From Bin87 sp034421995 (GTDB lineage: Bacteria > Chloroflexota > Dehalococcoidia > Lucifugimonadales > UBA3495), in assembly GCA_034421995.1 (NCBI GenBank), contig DAOUJY010000047.1, positions 46,439-110,438 of the forward strand: 64,000 nucleotides of DNA. Reading direction: 5' to 3'. Within the stretch, counting starts at the first letter, position 1, and each line of letters opens with the position of its first letter. Below the pieces are notes generated by a model. That model was given only the letters and a program-made list of their open reading frames with translations, made no database searches and had not been told where the DNA came from. The translations under genes and the position numbers were made by a program. Shown piece by piece: positions 40,361 through 47,749 of this stretch.

Positions 40361-41443
40361 CTAGTCTCCGTCTTCATCGTAATCGAGGTCGTAATCATCG
40401 TCCGGTTCGGGGTCGAATACCAAGTTGCCGCCGGACTGGCTGAGATAGTCATCCCCGAGATCCCCTTCGGCCGGGCGCGATGCGGCGACGCCCAGCTCGG
40501 CCAGCTTGCCCTGGAGTTCCTCCAGCGATTTCTGGCCGAAATTCCGGATATTCAAAAGGTCGTCAGCGCTCAAGTCCAGGACCTGTCCGACCCGGTCCAG
40601 CTTGGCGCGCTTCAGGCAGTTGAGCGTGCGGGAAGAGAGGTCCAGACGCTCGATGGGCATGAGGTACACTTCCGATCCCACGGTAAGATTGGTCGTGTCC
40701 AGGGGAGCATCGGTGGGACGGCTCAACTGGTTGAACATGAAGAAGTGCTCCACCAGCTTGTCCGAGGCCTCCTGGATGGCCGCCAGGGGGCTGACCGCTC
40801 CATCGGTCCACACCTGTAGGATCAGGCGTTCCCAGTCGGTCTGCGCCCCTACCATCATGGGCTGTACCGCATATTCAACCTTGCGAACCGGGTTGTAGAT
40901 GGCGTCCACTGGCAGCACGCCCACTGGCAAGCCGCTCATGGTGTCGTTCTGCTCGGCTCGCTGGTATCCTTTGCCCGCCTCGACGTTGAATTCGATTGAC
41001 AGGCTTACGTCCGGGTTGTCCAGCGTGGCCAGGTGCAGCTCCGGGTTGACGATCTGGTAGTCGCTGGCGGTGGAAATATCGCCGGCGCAGACGCGCCCTT
41101 CGCCGCTCACGTCTAGGCGCATCTTGCCGGTGCGCTTGGTCAACGCGTGGATGCGGATACGCTTGATGCTCAGGAGGAGGTCCATAACCTCTTCCTTGAC
41201 GCCGGGGATCACGGTGTATTCGTGGGGAACCCCGTCGATTTTCACCCAGGTCACCGCTGTGCCCTGGATGGAGCTGAGCAGCAGTCGCCGCAGCGGGTTC
41301 CCCACCGTGGTGGCGAAACCTCGTTCCAACGGCTCCAGGGCCACGCGGGCGTAGGTATCGTTGTTTTCGATCACCCGGATGGTGGGTGGCGGTATTTCCG
41401 GTTCGGGTTCCCGCAAGGGCGGGAGTATCTGAGGATCTAACAT
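40361..41443 (-). CDS. rpoA: DNA-directed RNA polymerase subunit alpha
   Basis: A 360-residue alpha subunit. N-terminal assembly domain (about 20-245) with P-L-E-R-G-F-A-T-T-V-G-N-P-L-R-R-L-L-L-S-S near 38-58, and a C-terminal domain (about 265-325) with R-T-L-N-C-L-K-R and N-I-R-N-F-G-Q-K-S-L-E-E, which binds UP elements and activators. Beyond residue 325 an extra tail of about 30 residues is strongly acidic (D-P-E-P-D-D-D-Y-D-L-D-Y-D-E-D-G-D); most alpha subunits end near 330. It follows rpsD by 8 bases. Confidence 0.96.
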   Translation of the reverse strand: MLDPQILPPLREPEPEIPPPTIRVIENNDTYARVALEPLERGFATTVGNPLRRLLLSSIQGTAVTWVKIDGVPHEYTVIPGVKEEVMDLLLSIKRIRIHALTKRTGKMRLDVSGEGRVCAGDISTASDYQIVNPELHLATLDNPDVSLSIEFNVEAGKGYQRAEQNDTMSGLPVGVLPVDAIYNPVRKVEYAVQPMMVGAQTDWERLILQVWTDGAVSPLAAIQEASDKLVEHFFMFNQLSRPTDAPLDTTNLTVGSEVYLMPIERLDLSSRTLNCLKRAKLDRVGQVLDLSADDLLNIRNFGQKSLEELQGKLAELGVAASRPAEGDLGDDYLSQSGGNLVFDPEPDDDYDLDYDEDGD

Positions 41444-41451
41444 TCCGCTGC

Positions 41452-42078
41452 TTACCTTGAGTAGTACTCGACGATCAGGCGGGAGTTGATAGTCTCGGGC
41501 AGTTCATTGTCGGCCGGCAGGGAAATCACGTGGCCGGCCATCTCGGTCAGGTCCAGGGTAATCCAGCTGGGCAGGGTCCGCTTGGGCAAGCCGTCGGTTC
41601 GGTCGGCGAAGAATTCCCGGCGCCTGGAGGTTTCGGTCCACGCGATGGTCTGCCCGGGCTTCACCAGGAAAGACGGGATATCCGTCTTGCGCCCGTTGAC
41701 GGTGAAGTGGCCGTGTTGCACCATCTGGCGGGCCTGCTTGCGCGAGTCGGCAAACCCCAGCAGGTAGATGACGTTGTCCAGCCGCCGCTCCAGCGTGCGG
41801 AGCAGGTTGTTGCCGGAGATGCCCGGGGTGTTGAAGGCGTCGTTCATGTACTTGCGAAACTGGCCTTCCATGATGCCGTACATCTGGCGGGCCTTCTGCT
41901 TTTCCCGCAGGTGAACGCCGTAATCCGAGACGCGACGCCGGCGGTTGCCTGCGCCTCCCGGCGGGACGTGGCGGCGCTCAATGGCGCAGCGCGGCGAGAA
42001 GCAGCGGTCGCCCTTCAGGAAGAGTTTCTCCCCGGCGCGGCGGCACAGGCGGCAAGAAGGTCCGGTATATCTGCCCAT
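41452..42078 (-). CDS. rpsD: 30S ribosomal protein S4 (zinc-binding type)
   Basis: A 208-residue S4, a primary 16S rRNA binder and 30S assembly nucleator. The N-terminal zinc ribbon is intact: C-R-L-C near residues 9-12 and C-F-S-P-R-C near 26-31, so this is the C+ form. The S4 RNA-binding domain contains R-R-L-D-N-V-I-Y-L-L-G-F-A-D-S-R-K-Q-A-R (about 93-112) and Q-M-V-Q-H-G-H-F-T-V-N-G. It is followed by rpoA, as in most bacteria. Confidence 0.96.
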   Translation of the reverse strand: MGRYTGPSCRLCRRAGEKLFLKGDRCFSPRCAIERRHVPPGGAGNRRRRVSDYGVHLREKQKARQMYGIMEGQFRKYMNDAFNTPGISGNNLLRTLERRLDNVIYLLGFADSRKQARQMVQHGHFTVNGRKTDIPSFLVKPGQTIAWTETSRRREFFADRTDGLPKRTLPSWITLDLTEMAGHVISLPADNELPETINSRLIVEYYSR

Positions 42079-42115
42079 GTTTTTCTGTCCGTTGGTGGTG
42101 TGAAGGGTTACAAGT

Positions 42116-42217
42116 TGTCATTTCGAGCGTAGCGAGGAATCTCGTCGCAGCAACGCGCTGTTTGCCAAACTGACGTCACTAACGGAATGGGATTGCCGCG
42201 CTGCGCTCGCAATGACA
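42116..42217. repeat. MITE-like inverted element, family D
   Basis: TGTCATTTCGAGCGTAGCGA and GGAATCTCG on the left face GGGATTGCCGCG and CTGCGCTCGCAATGACA on the right, around a unique core. It lies between rpsK and rpsD. Confidence 0.8.
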
Positions 42218-42238
42218 TTTTCGTACCGGGTCGGCTGG

Positions 42239-42622
42239 TTACACCCGCCGGCGTTTCGGTGGCCGCACGCCGTTGTGGGGGATGGGCGTCACGTCCCGGA
42301 TGCTGTTGACGTTGAGACCGGCGCCCTGGAGCGCCCGGATGGCGGGTTCGCGTCCGGAGCCGGGACCCTTGATGTACACGTCGATGTTGCGCATACCCAT
42401 GTCCACGCCCCGCCGGGCAACCTGTTCGGCGGCCCGTTGCGCGGCGAAGGCAGTGCCCTTGCGGGAGCCACGGAAGCCGGCGGTGCCGGAACTGCCCGAG
42501 GCCACCACGTTGCCGTCCGGGTCGGTCAGGCTGACCAGGGTGTTGTTGAAGGTCGAGTAGATGTAGGCGCGGCCCTGGGGTATGGACCGGCGCTCACGGC
42601 GACGGGCACGTGGACGGGGCAT
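42239..42622 (-). CDS. rpsK: 30S ribosomal protein S11
   Basis: A 127-residue S11 with A-Y-I-Y-S-T-F-N-N-T-L-V-S-L-T-D near residues 19-34, A-S-S-G-T-A-G-F-R-G-S-R-K-G-T (with one substitution), A-A-E-Q-V-A-R-R-G-V, G-P-G-S-G-R-E near 84 and the C-terminal P-H-N-G-V-R-P-P-K-R-R-R-V. It shapes the 30S platform near the mRNA exit site. It lies between rpsM and rpsD in the standard alpha-operon order. Confidence 0.96.
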   Translation of the reverse strand: MPRPRARRRERRSIPQGRAYIYSTFNNTLVSLTDPDGNVVASGSSGTAGFRGSRKGTAFAAQRAAEQVARRGVDMGMRNIDVYIKGPGSGREPAIRALQGAGLNVNSIRDVTPIPHNGVRPPKRRRV

Positions 42623-42647
42623 TGAACTTCCTCTCTATAGGGTGGTT

Positions 42648-42754
42648 TCGTCAGAATCGGATTTACGGGATTATCGGATTTTCAGGATGGTGTAATCGTT
42701 GCCGAAGCCTTGTGATCCTGTCAATCCTATAATCTTGAAAATCCTGATTCTGAC
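42648..42754. repeat. Inverted repeat, AATCAGGATTT family, copy 2
   Basis: CGTCAGAATCGGATTTACGG on the left and AAAATCCTGATTCTGACA on the right; same family as 33752-33845. It lies between rpsM and rpsK. Confidence 0.8.
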
Positions 42755-42769
42755 AAACTCCAGCAGCGA

Positions 42770-43162
42770 TTACTTCTTCCCGCCGGTGCGGCGGCCGCGG
42801 CCGGCAACGGTGCGCCGGGCGCCCTTGCGGGAGCGGGCGTTGGTCCGGGTGCGCTGGCCGTGCACGGGCAGGTTGCGGCGGTGTCGCAGGCCGCGATAGC
42901 TGCCGATGTCGATCAGCCGGCGGATGTTCTCGTTGTTCTCGCGCCGCAGGTCCCCCTCGGTAAGGTAATCCTGGTCAACGATGACGCGGATGCGGTCAAC
43001 TTCCGTCTCCGAAAGCTCGTTCATCCGCGGCGGCATATCCGTGTCCAGATTGGCCTTGCCGACGATTTCCAAGGCTTTGGCGGGACCAATTCCGTAGATG
43101 CTGCGCAGGGCGATGTGTGCGCGCTTGCGGTCGGGTACGTCAACTCCGGCGATACGAACCAT
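42770..43162 (-). CDS. rpsM: 30S ribosomal protein S13
   Basis: A 130-residue S13: M-V-R-I-A-G-V-D-V-P-D-R-K-R at the start, I-Y-G-I-G-P-A-K-A near 24, S-Y-R-G-L-R-H-R-R-N-L-P-V-H-G-Q-R-T near 92-109 and a basic C-terminal tail. It contacts the 50S subunit and P-site tRNA. It follows rpmJ, from which it is separated by a 350-base repeat-filled gap. Confidence 0.96.
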   Translation of the reverse strand: MVRIAGVDVPDRKRAHIALRSIYGIGPAKALEIVGKANLDTDMPPRMNELSETEVDRIRVIVDQDYLTEGDLRRENNENIRRLIDIGSYRGLRHRRNLPVHGQRTRTNARSRKGARRTVAGRGRRTGGKK

Positions 43163-43187
43163 GGTGATTGCTCCTGAAATTCTTTCT

Positions 43188-43399
43188 CGTCAGTCCAACT
43201 TCTACTCGTCAGTCCAACTTCTACTCGTCAGTCCAACTTCTACTCGTCAGTCCAACTTCTACTCGTCAGTCCAACTTCTACTCGTCAGTCCAACCTCTAC
43301 CCGTCAGTCCACCTTTCTACTCGTCAGTCCAACCTCTACCCGTCAGTCCACCTTTCTACTCGTCAGTCCAACCTCTACCCGTCAGTCCACCTTTCTACT
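43188..43399. repeat. Tandem 19/20-bp array, 11 units
   Basis: Units start at 43188, 43207, 43226, 43245 and 43264 (CGTCAGTCCAACTTCTACT), then alternate as a 39-bp dimer (CGTCAGTCCAACCTCTACC and CGTCAGTCCACCTTTCTACT) three times from 43283. There are no spacers. The last unit ends exactly where the palindrome at 43400 begins. Confidence 0.95.
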
Positions 43400-43502
43400 C
43401 GTCATTCCGGCGAAAGCCGGAATCCAGGGACCGCCAGGTGCCTGATTCCTCGACCGTAGTTTCACATTCCAGCGCTGGATTCCCGCGAAAGCGGGAATGA
43501 CG
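43400..43502. repeat. Composite family C element (two facing palindromes)
   Basis: Left palindrome 43400-43427 (CGTCATTCCGGC, GAAA, GCCGGAATCCAG) and right palindrome 43475-43502 (CTGGATTCCCGC, GAAA, GCGGGAATGACG) face each other around 47 unique bases, giving a MITE-like structure with CGTCATTCC ends. Confidence 0.85.
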
Positions 43503-43520
43503 GCGGAACAAGAACTCGGC

Positions 43521-43634
43521 CTAGCCTTGGCGCTGGGCGTGCTTGCTGTTGACGCAGATGATGCGCACCACGCCCTTGCGCCGGATGACCCGGCAACGGT
43601 CACAGCGTGGTTTCACGGATGCTGACACTTTCAT
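43521..43634 (-). CDS. rpmJ: 50S ribosomal protein L36
   Basis: A 37-residue L36 read from ATG 43634 to TAG 43523-43521: M-K-V-S-A-S-V-K-P-R-C-D-R-C-R-V-I-R-R, with later I-I-C-V-N-S-K-H-A-Q-R-Q-G. The zinc ligands Cys11, Cys14, Cys27 and His32 are all present, so this is the zinc-binding form. It lies 21 bases after infA, the usual infA-rpmJ-rpsM order. Confidence 0.95.
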   Translation of the reverse strand: MKVSASVKPRCDRCRVIRRKGVVRIICVNSKHAQRQG

Positions 43635-43655
43635 CGGGTTTCTCCGTAGCCTTCG

Positions 43656-43874
43656 CTACTTGAAGCGATAGGTGATGCGGCCGCGACTCAGGTCGTAGGG
43701 GGACAACTCCACCAGGACCCGGTCGCCGGGCAGCACTCGAATGAAGTGCATCCGGATCTTGCCCGAGATATGGGCCAGCACCTGGTGGTCGTTGGGCAGT
43801 TCCACCCGGAACATCCCGTTGGGGAGAGCTTCAGTTACCTGAGCCTCAACCTCTATCGCTTCTTTTTTAGCCAT
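43656..43874 (-). CDS. infA: Translation initiation factor IF-1
   Basis: A 72-residue S1-fold factor that occupies the A site of the 30S subunit during initiation. It has A-K-K-E-A-I-E-V-E-A-Q-V-T-E-A-L-P-N-G-M at the start, F-R-V-E-L, H-I-S-G-K-I-R-M-H-F-I-R-V near 36-48, and the ending Y-D-L-S-R-G-R-I-T-Y-R. It lies between map and rpmJ. Confidence 0.96.
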   Translation of the reverse strand: MAKKEAIEVEAQVTEALPNGMFRVELPNDHQVLAHISGKIRMHFIRVLPGDRVLVELSPYDLSRGRITYRFK

Positions 43875-43934
43875 AAATCAGCCCGCTTTAGGCGTGCCAT
43901 CCCCGGCGGCTGGCGCCGATGGGCACGAGCCTCG

Positions 43935-44744
43935 TCAGTCGTGTACGGAAAGTATTTTCGGCCCATCTTTGGTGATGGCCAGGGTATGCTCAAAGTGGGC
44001 GGAAAGCGCGCGGTCAGCGGTCACCACCGTCCAGTCGTCGTCCAGGATTTCGGTGGCCTCGGTGCCCAGGTTCAGCATCGGTTCGATGCAGATGCACATG
44101 CCGGGCCGGAGCAGAACACCCTTGCCCGGTTCGCCGTAGTTGGGAACCTGGGGGTCTTCGTGCAGGTGCCGGCCCACGCCGTGGCCGACAAACTGGCGCA
44201 CCACGCCGTACCCCCGCGGGGCGGCGTACCCTTCCACCGCCGCGCCGATGTCCCCGACGCGGTTGCCCGGCTGGGCAGCGGCGATGCCGGCGTACAGGCT
44301 CGCCCTGGTGTCGTCCATCAACTGCTGGGCCTCTTCACTGATCTCACCCACCGCCACCGAGATGGCGGCGTCGCCGATGAAGCCGTCGATGATGGCGCCC
44401 ACGTCCATCTTGATGATGTCGCCCTCTTTGAGGACACGCTTGCCGGGGATGCCGTGGACGATCTCCTCGTTCACCGAAGCACAGATGGTCCCAGGGAAGC
44501 CCTGGTAGCCGAGGAAGGCGGGCACCGCGCCCATGCTGCGGATGTTCTTCTCCGCGATCCGGTTGAGCTCGCCGGTGGTTATGCCAGGCTCAACTGACTC
44601 CCGGAGCAGGGCAAGGGTAGCGCCGACGATGCCGCCGGCCCTTTCCATCGCCTCCATCTCACGACGGGACTTGATGGTTACCCCCCCAGTGTAGGCTGAG
44701 GGGGAGTTGGAGGCTGTTTTTCGCTTGGAACTGTTTCCCACCAT
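43935..44744 (-). CDS. map: Methionine aminopeptidase, type I
   Basis: A 269-residue MetAP that removes the N-terminal methionine from new proteins. The five metal ligands are visible: two Asp in K-M-D-V-G-A-I-I-D-G-F-I-G-D, His in V-G-H-G-V-G, Glu in C-I-E-P-M-L and Glu in F-E-H-T-L-A-I-T. ATG 44744 has GAGGT 9 bases upstream. That adds about 21 residues (S-S-K-R-K-T-A-S-N-S-P-S-A) before the usual T-I-K-S-R-R-E start; a seven-C run at 44682-44688 (G on the coding strand) lies just there and is a place to suspect a length error. Confidence 0.93.
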   Translation of the reverse strand: MVGNSSKRKTASNSPSAYTGGVTIKSRREMEAMERAGGIVGATLALLRESVEPGITTGELNRIAEKNIRSMGAVPAFLGYQGFPGTICASVNEEIVHGIPGKRVLKEGDIIKMDVGAIIDGFIGDAAISVAVGEISEEAQQLMDDTRASLYAGIAAAQPGNRVGDIGAAVEGYAAPRGYGVVRQFVGHGVGRHLHEDPQVPNYGEPGKGVLLRPGMCICIEPMLNLGTEATEILDDDWTVVTADRALSAHFEHTLAITKDGPKILSVHD

Positions 44745-44836
44745 TGCTATTGTACCTCACTTCCCTCCGGATTGCCACTTTGCTTTGACGCTTCACGTAA
44801 CTGTTCAGGCTTGTGCTGCCGTCGCAACGCCAAATT

Positions 44837-44932
44837 CGTCATACCGGCGAAAGCCGGTATCCAGAAATCTTTGCCCTGTTCATGTTGACTGATGCGCGGC
44901 GTTTCTGGATTCCTGCTGGCGCAGGAATGACG
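44837..44932. repeat. Composite family C element (two facing palindromes)
   Basis: CGTCATACCGGC, GAAA, GCCGGTATCCAG at 44837-44864 faces CTGGATTCCTGC, TGGC, GCAGGAATGACG at 44905-44932. The base changes within each arm are compensated. It lies between adk and map. Confidence 0.85.
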
Positions 44933-44972
44933 AGTTCCTGACTGCTGTTCCCGTCAAATCTGAACGGTTGCC

Positions 44973-45665
44973 TTATTCGTCGCCTGTCTCCAGTGTCTGC
45001 AACACCGAAGCGTTGACGGCTTCCACGGAGCCTTCCCCGGCGACGTCAGCCAACAGGCCCCGTTCCCGGTAGAAGTCCAGCACCGGCGCCGTCTCCTGGT
45101 GATACACCGTAAGACGGTTGGCCACCGCTTCCGGCGTGTCGTCGTCCCGCTGGTAGATGTCGCCTCCGTCGGAGCAGTACTCGCATCGTTTCGGCGGCGC
45201 GCCGGTGGCGTCGTCGCGGGCGTAGGGCCGCTGGCAGGCCCGGCAGATGTAGCGGTTGCTGAGCCGGCGGATCAGCTCGTCGTCGGCCACCCGGATGTGA
45301 ATTACCCGGTCGATGCCCTGGCCCCTTTCTCCCAACGCCGATTCCAGAGCCTGCGCCTGGTTGGTGTTGCGGGGGAAACCGTCCAGCATGAACCCTTCAC
45401 CGCCGCCAATCTGACCGATCCGGTCAATCACCATGCCGATGGTCACTTCATCGGGAACCAGCGCGCCCCGGTTCATGTAACCCCGCGCCAGCTCTCCCAG
45501 CTCGGTGCCGTTGGACAGGTGGTGCCGGAACAGATCTCCCGAGGCGACGTGCTCAATGCCCAATCGCTCCTGGAGCAGTTGGGCCTGCGTGCCCTTGCCG
45601 GCTCCAGGCGGGCCGAAGAGCACCAGTTTGAGGCCGCCGGATTTTTGACCGGAAACCGTCGTCAT
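44973..45665 (-). CDS. adk: Adenylate kinase (zinc-lid type)
   Basis: A 230-residue adenylate kinase (ATP + AMP to 2 ADP). P-loop G-P-P-G-A-G-K-G-T-Q at about 18-27, A-S-G-D-L-F-R near 41, D-G-F-P-R-N-T near 95 and a lid with C-R-A-C and C-E-Y-C, four cysteines likely binding zinc. ATG 45665 overlaps the secY stop by four bases, so translation is coupled. The open frame continues upstream to 46610, but that part is an out-of-frame reading of secY. It ends with a short acidic tail. Confidence 0.95.
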   Translation of the reverse strand: MTTVSGQKSGGLKLVLFGPPGAGKGTQAQLLQERLGIEHVASGDLFRHHLSNGTELGELARGYMNRGALVPDEVTIGMVIDRIGQIGGGEGFMLDGFPRNTNQAQALESALGERGQGIDRVIHIRVADDELIRRLSNRYICRACQRPYARDDATGAPPKRCEYCSDGGDIYQRDDDTPEAVANRLTVYHQETAPVLDFYRERGLLADVAGEGSVEAVNASVLQTLETGDE

Positions 45666-46993
45666 CTCAAGAATCCCTCGTAGTTGCGCATCATCAGTTG
45701 CGCTTCCAGCTGGCGCAGGGTGTCCAGACCCACGCCCACCATGATGAGCAGGCTGGTGCTGCTGAGGGCGATGGCCTCCACGTTGGTGACCAGTGACGCC
45801 AGGTACGGCACGATGGAGATGAACCCCAGGAACAGCGCCCCGCCCATGGTGAGGCGAATGATGACCCGGTTCAGATATTCCTGGGTGGGCCGCCCCGGTC
45901 GTATGCCCAGCACGAAACCGCCGTTGCGTTGCAGGTTTTCCGCAATGTTCTGCTGCTGGAACACCACCAGCGTGTAGAAGAAGGTGAACGCCACCACCAG
46001 GAAGAAGGCCAGCACCCAGTAGATGGGACCGCTGGGGCTGAGGGCTACCTGCATATTGCCCGCCAGGTTCCCGACGAAACCGCCCGTGGCGCTGAGGTAC
46101 TGCGCCACCGTGCCGGGCAGGATCACGATGGAAAAGGCGAAGATCAGGGGGATCATCCCGGCGGAGTTGATGCGCAGCGGTATGTAGGTGGAGCCCGATT
46201 GCCGGTACATCTGCCCGCCGCGGAAGATGCTGCGCCCGTACTGCACTGGAATGCGCCGGTGGGCTTCGTTGAACACCACGATCAGCGCGATGATGAGCAG
46301 CCCGATCAGCGCGAAGAAGAACACCCCGATGATGTTGTCCCGGTCCAGGAAGCCGGTTGCCAGCAGGCCGGGGAAACCTACCACGATACCGGCGAAGATG
46401 ATCAGCGAGATGCCGTTGCCAATGCCCCGCTCGGTAATCAGTTCGCCCAGCCACACCAGGAACATGGTTCCGGCGGTCAGCGAGAAAATCATCGCCATGG
46501 TCGGCAGCAGCGCATCCCCGGTGAAGCCCACGTTGGTCAGCACGTTGGCCTGCTGCAACAGCACCAGTTGGGCGAAGGCTTGCGCGATGGCGATGGGCAC
46601 CGTACCCCAATGGGTGATGCGGTTCATCTTGATGCGCCCGGCTTCACCCTCCCGCGAAAGGGCCTGCAATTGAGGTATCACCGGCGTTAGCAGCTGCATG
46701 ATGATGGACGCGGTAATGTAGGGAAACACCCCCAGGGCCACGATGCTCATGCGGCTCAGAGCGCCGCCGGAGAAGAGGTCCAGGAAGCCCAGCAACTGGT
46801 TGTTCTGGAACAGTTGCTCCAGGTTGGCCACATCCAGGCCGGGTATGGGTATGTGGGCCACCAGCCGGTAGAGGGCCAGCATGGCCAGGGTGAACAGGAT
46901 CTTGGCCCGCAGGTCGGGCAGGCTGAACGCGTCGATGGCCGCCTGCAACAGGCGCGGCCAACGACCGCCTCCCTGTACCTCTGACTGGATCAT
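45662..46993 (-). CDS. secY: Preprotein translocase subunit SecY
   Basis: A 443-residue channel subunit with about ten membrane segments. It opens with A-F-S-L-P-D-L-R-A-K-I-L-F-T-L near 19, has the plug-region I-P-G-L-D near 52-56, G-I-G-N-G-I-S-L-I-I-F-A-G near 190-202, and I-P-L-R-I-N-S-A-G-M-I-P-L-I-F-A near 272-287, all diagnostic. SecY with SecE and SecG forms the protein-export channel. It sits between rplO and adk as in most bacteria. Confidence 0.96.
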   Translation of the reverse strand: MIQSEVQGGGRWPRLLQAAIDAFSLPDLRAKILFTLAMLALYRLVAHIPIPGLDVANLEQLFQNNQLLGFLDLFSGGALSRMSIVALGVFPYITASIIMQLLTPVIPQLQALSREGEAGRIKMNRITHWGTVPIAIAQAFAQLVLLQQANVLTNVGFTGDALLPTMAMIFSLTAGTMFLVWLGELITERGIGNGISLIIFAGIVVGFPGLLATGFLDRDNIIGVFFFALIGLLIIALIVVFNEAHRRIPVQYGRSIFRGGQMYRQSGSTYIPLRINSAGMIPLIFAFSIVILPGTVAQYLSATGGFVGNLAGNMQVALSPSGPIYWVLAFFLVVAFTFFYTLVVFQQQNIAENLQRNGGFVLGIRPGRPTQEYLNRVIIRLTMGGALFLGFISIVPYLASLVTNVEAIALSSTSLLIMVGVGLDTLRQLEAQLMMRNYEGFLR

Positions 46994-47032
46994 GCTTCGT
47001 CGGGCCTCAATTCTATCGACCGGATCACGCGG

Positions 47033-47479
47033 CTACAGTTCTTCCACCGCGCCGCCGGCTGCTTCGATCTTGGCGCGGGCGGAAGCGGTGAACTTGTGCG
47101 CCGCCACGGTCAGCGGACGGTCCAGTTCGCCGTCGCCCACCACCTTGACCGGCCGGCGCGTGCGCCGGATGACGCCCAGGCGATGCAGCATTTCGGGGGT
47201 AACCCGTGTGTTCGCTTCAAAGCGTTCCTGAAGGGTCTCCAGGTCCACCAGCGCGTAGTAGGTCTTGTAGCGGTTGTTGAAACCCCGCTTCATGGGGAGA
47301 CCTTTGATCAACGGCATCTGGCCGCCTTCAAACCCGGGACGCACCCCCGGACCGGAGCGGGACTTCTGCCCCTTCAGGCCGCGCCCGGCGTAGCTGCCGC
47401 CGCCGGCGGCGTCGCCGCGGCCCACGCGCTTACGCGCTCGCCGCGCGCCCTTAGGCGGGGATACTTCGTGCTCCATCAT
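47033..47479 (-). CDS. rplO: 50S ribosomal protein L15
   Basis: A 148-residue L15: E-V-S-P-P-K-G-A-R-R-A-R-K-R-V-G-R-G near the start, the glycine-rich A-G-R-G-L-K-G-Q-K-S-R-S-G, F-E-G-G-Q-M-P-L-I-K-G-L-P-K-like segment near 53-66, and a C-terminal L-T-V-A-A-H-K-F-T-A-S-A. ATG 47479 or 47476 starts it; the frame from 47515 overlaps rpmD and has no family support. It is a late-assembly protein of the 50S subunit. Confidence 0.95.
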   Translation of the reverse strand: MMEHEVSPPKGARRARKRVGRGDAAGGGSYAGRGLKGQKSRSGPGVRPGFEGGQMPLIKGLPMKRGFNNRYKTYYALVDLETLQERFEANTRVTPEMLHRLGVIRRTRRPVKVVGDGELDRPLTVAAHKFTASARAKIEAAGGAVEEL

Positions 47480-47511
47480 GGTTGTTCGTGTCTCCGTGTA
47501 TTGCGTCAGGG

Positions 47512-47694
47512 TCATTCGACGGGTTCCACCACTACCAAATGCCGCACCTTGTTGACCATCCCCATTATCGTGGGGCTGTCCTCGTGGACGACCGAGTGGT
47601 TCAACCGTTTCAGACCCAAAGATTCAACGATGCGCCGCTGATTGGACGGACGCCCAATGCAGCTTTTCTTCCAGGTGATTTTGATCTGCGCCAT
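47512..47694 (-). CDS. rpmD: 50S ribosomal protein L30
   Basis: A 60-residue L30: M-A-Q-I-K-I-T-W-K-K-S-C-I-G-R-P at the start, Q-R-R-I-V-E-S-L-G-L-K-R-L-N near 21-34 and I-M-G-M-V-N-K-V-R-H-L-V near 45-56. ATG 47694 is chosen over 47712 by family length. It lies between rpsE and rplO in the normal spc-operon order. Confidence 0.95.
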   Translation of the reverse strand: MAQIKITWKKSCIGRPSNQRRIVESLGLKRLNHSVVHEDSPTIMGMVNKVRHLVVVEPVE

Positions 47695-47749
47695 TGTGGT
47701 TCGTTCCTGCAATCGGCTATCTGGAGCGTGAAGTGGTCATCCCCGGTGT

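Noticed and set aside
43188..43399. Possible CRISPR array
   Set aside because: Units are 19-20 bp and contiguous, with no unique spacers, and no cas gene is near.
43098..43500. Plus-strand repeat proteins across the tandem array
   Set aside because: Simple translation of the 19/20-bp repeats in two frames, without a ribosome site or a start of its own.
45666..46610. Apparent N-terminal fusion partner of adenylate kinase
   Set aside because: The extra residues are an out-of-frame reading of secY; the true adk start at 45665 overlaps the secY stop in ATGA form.
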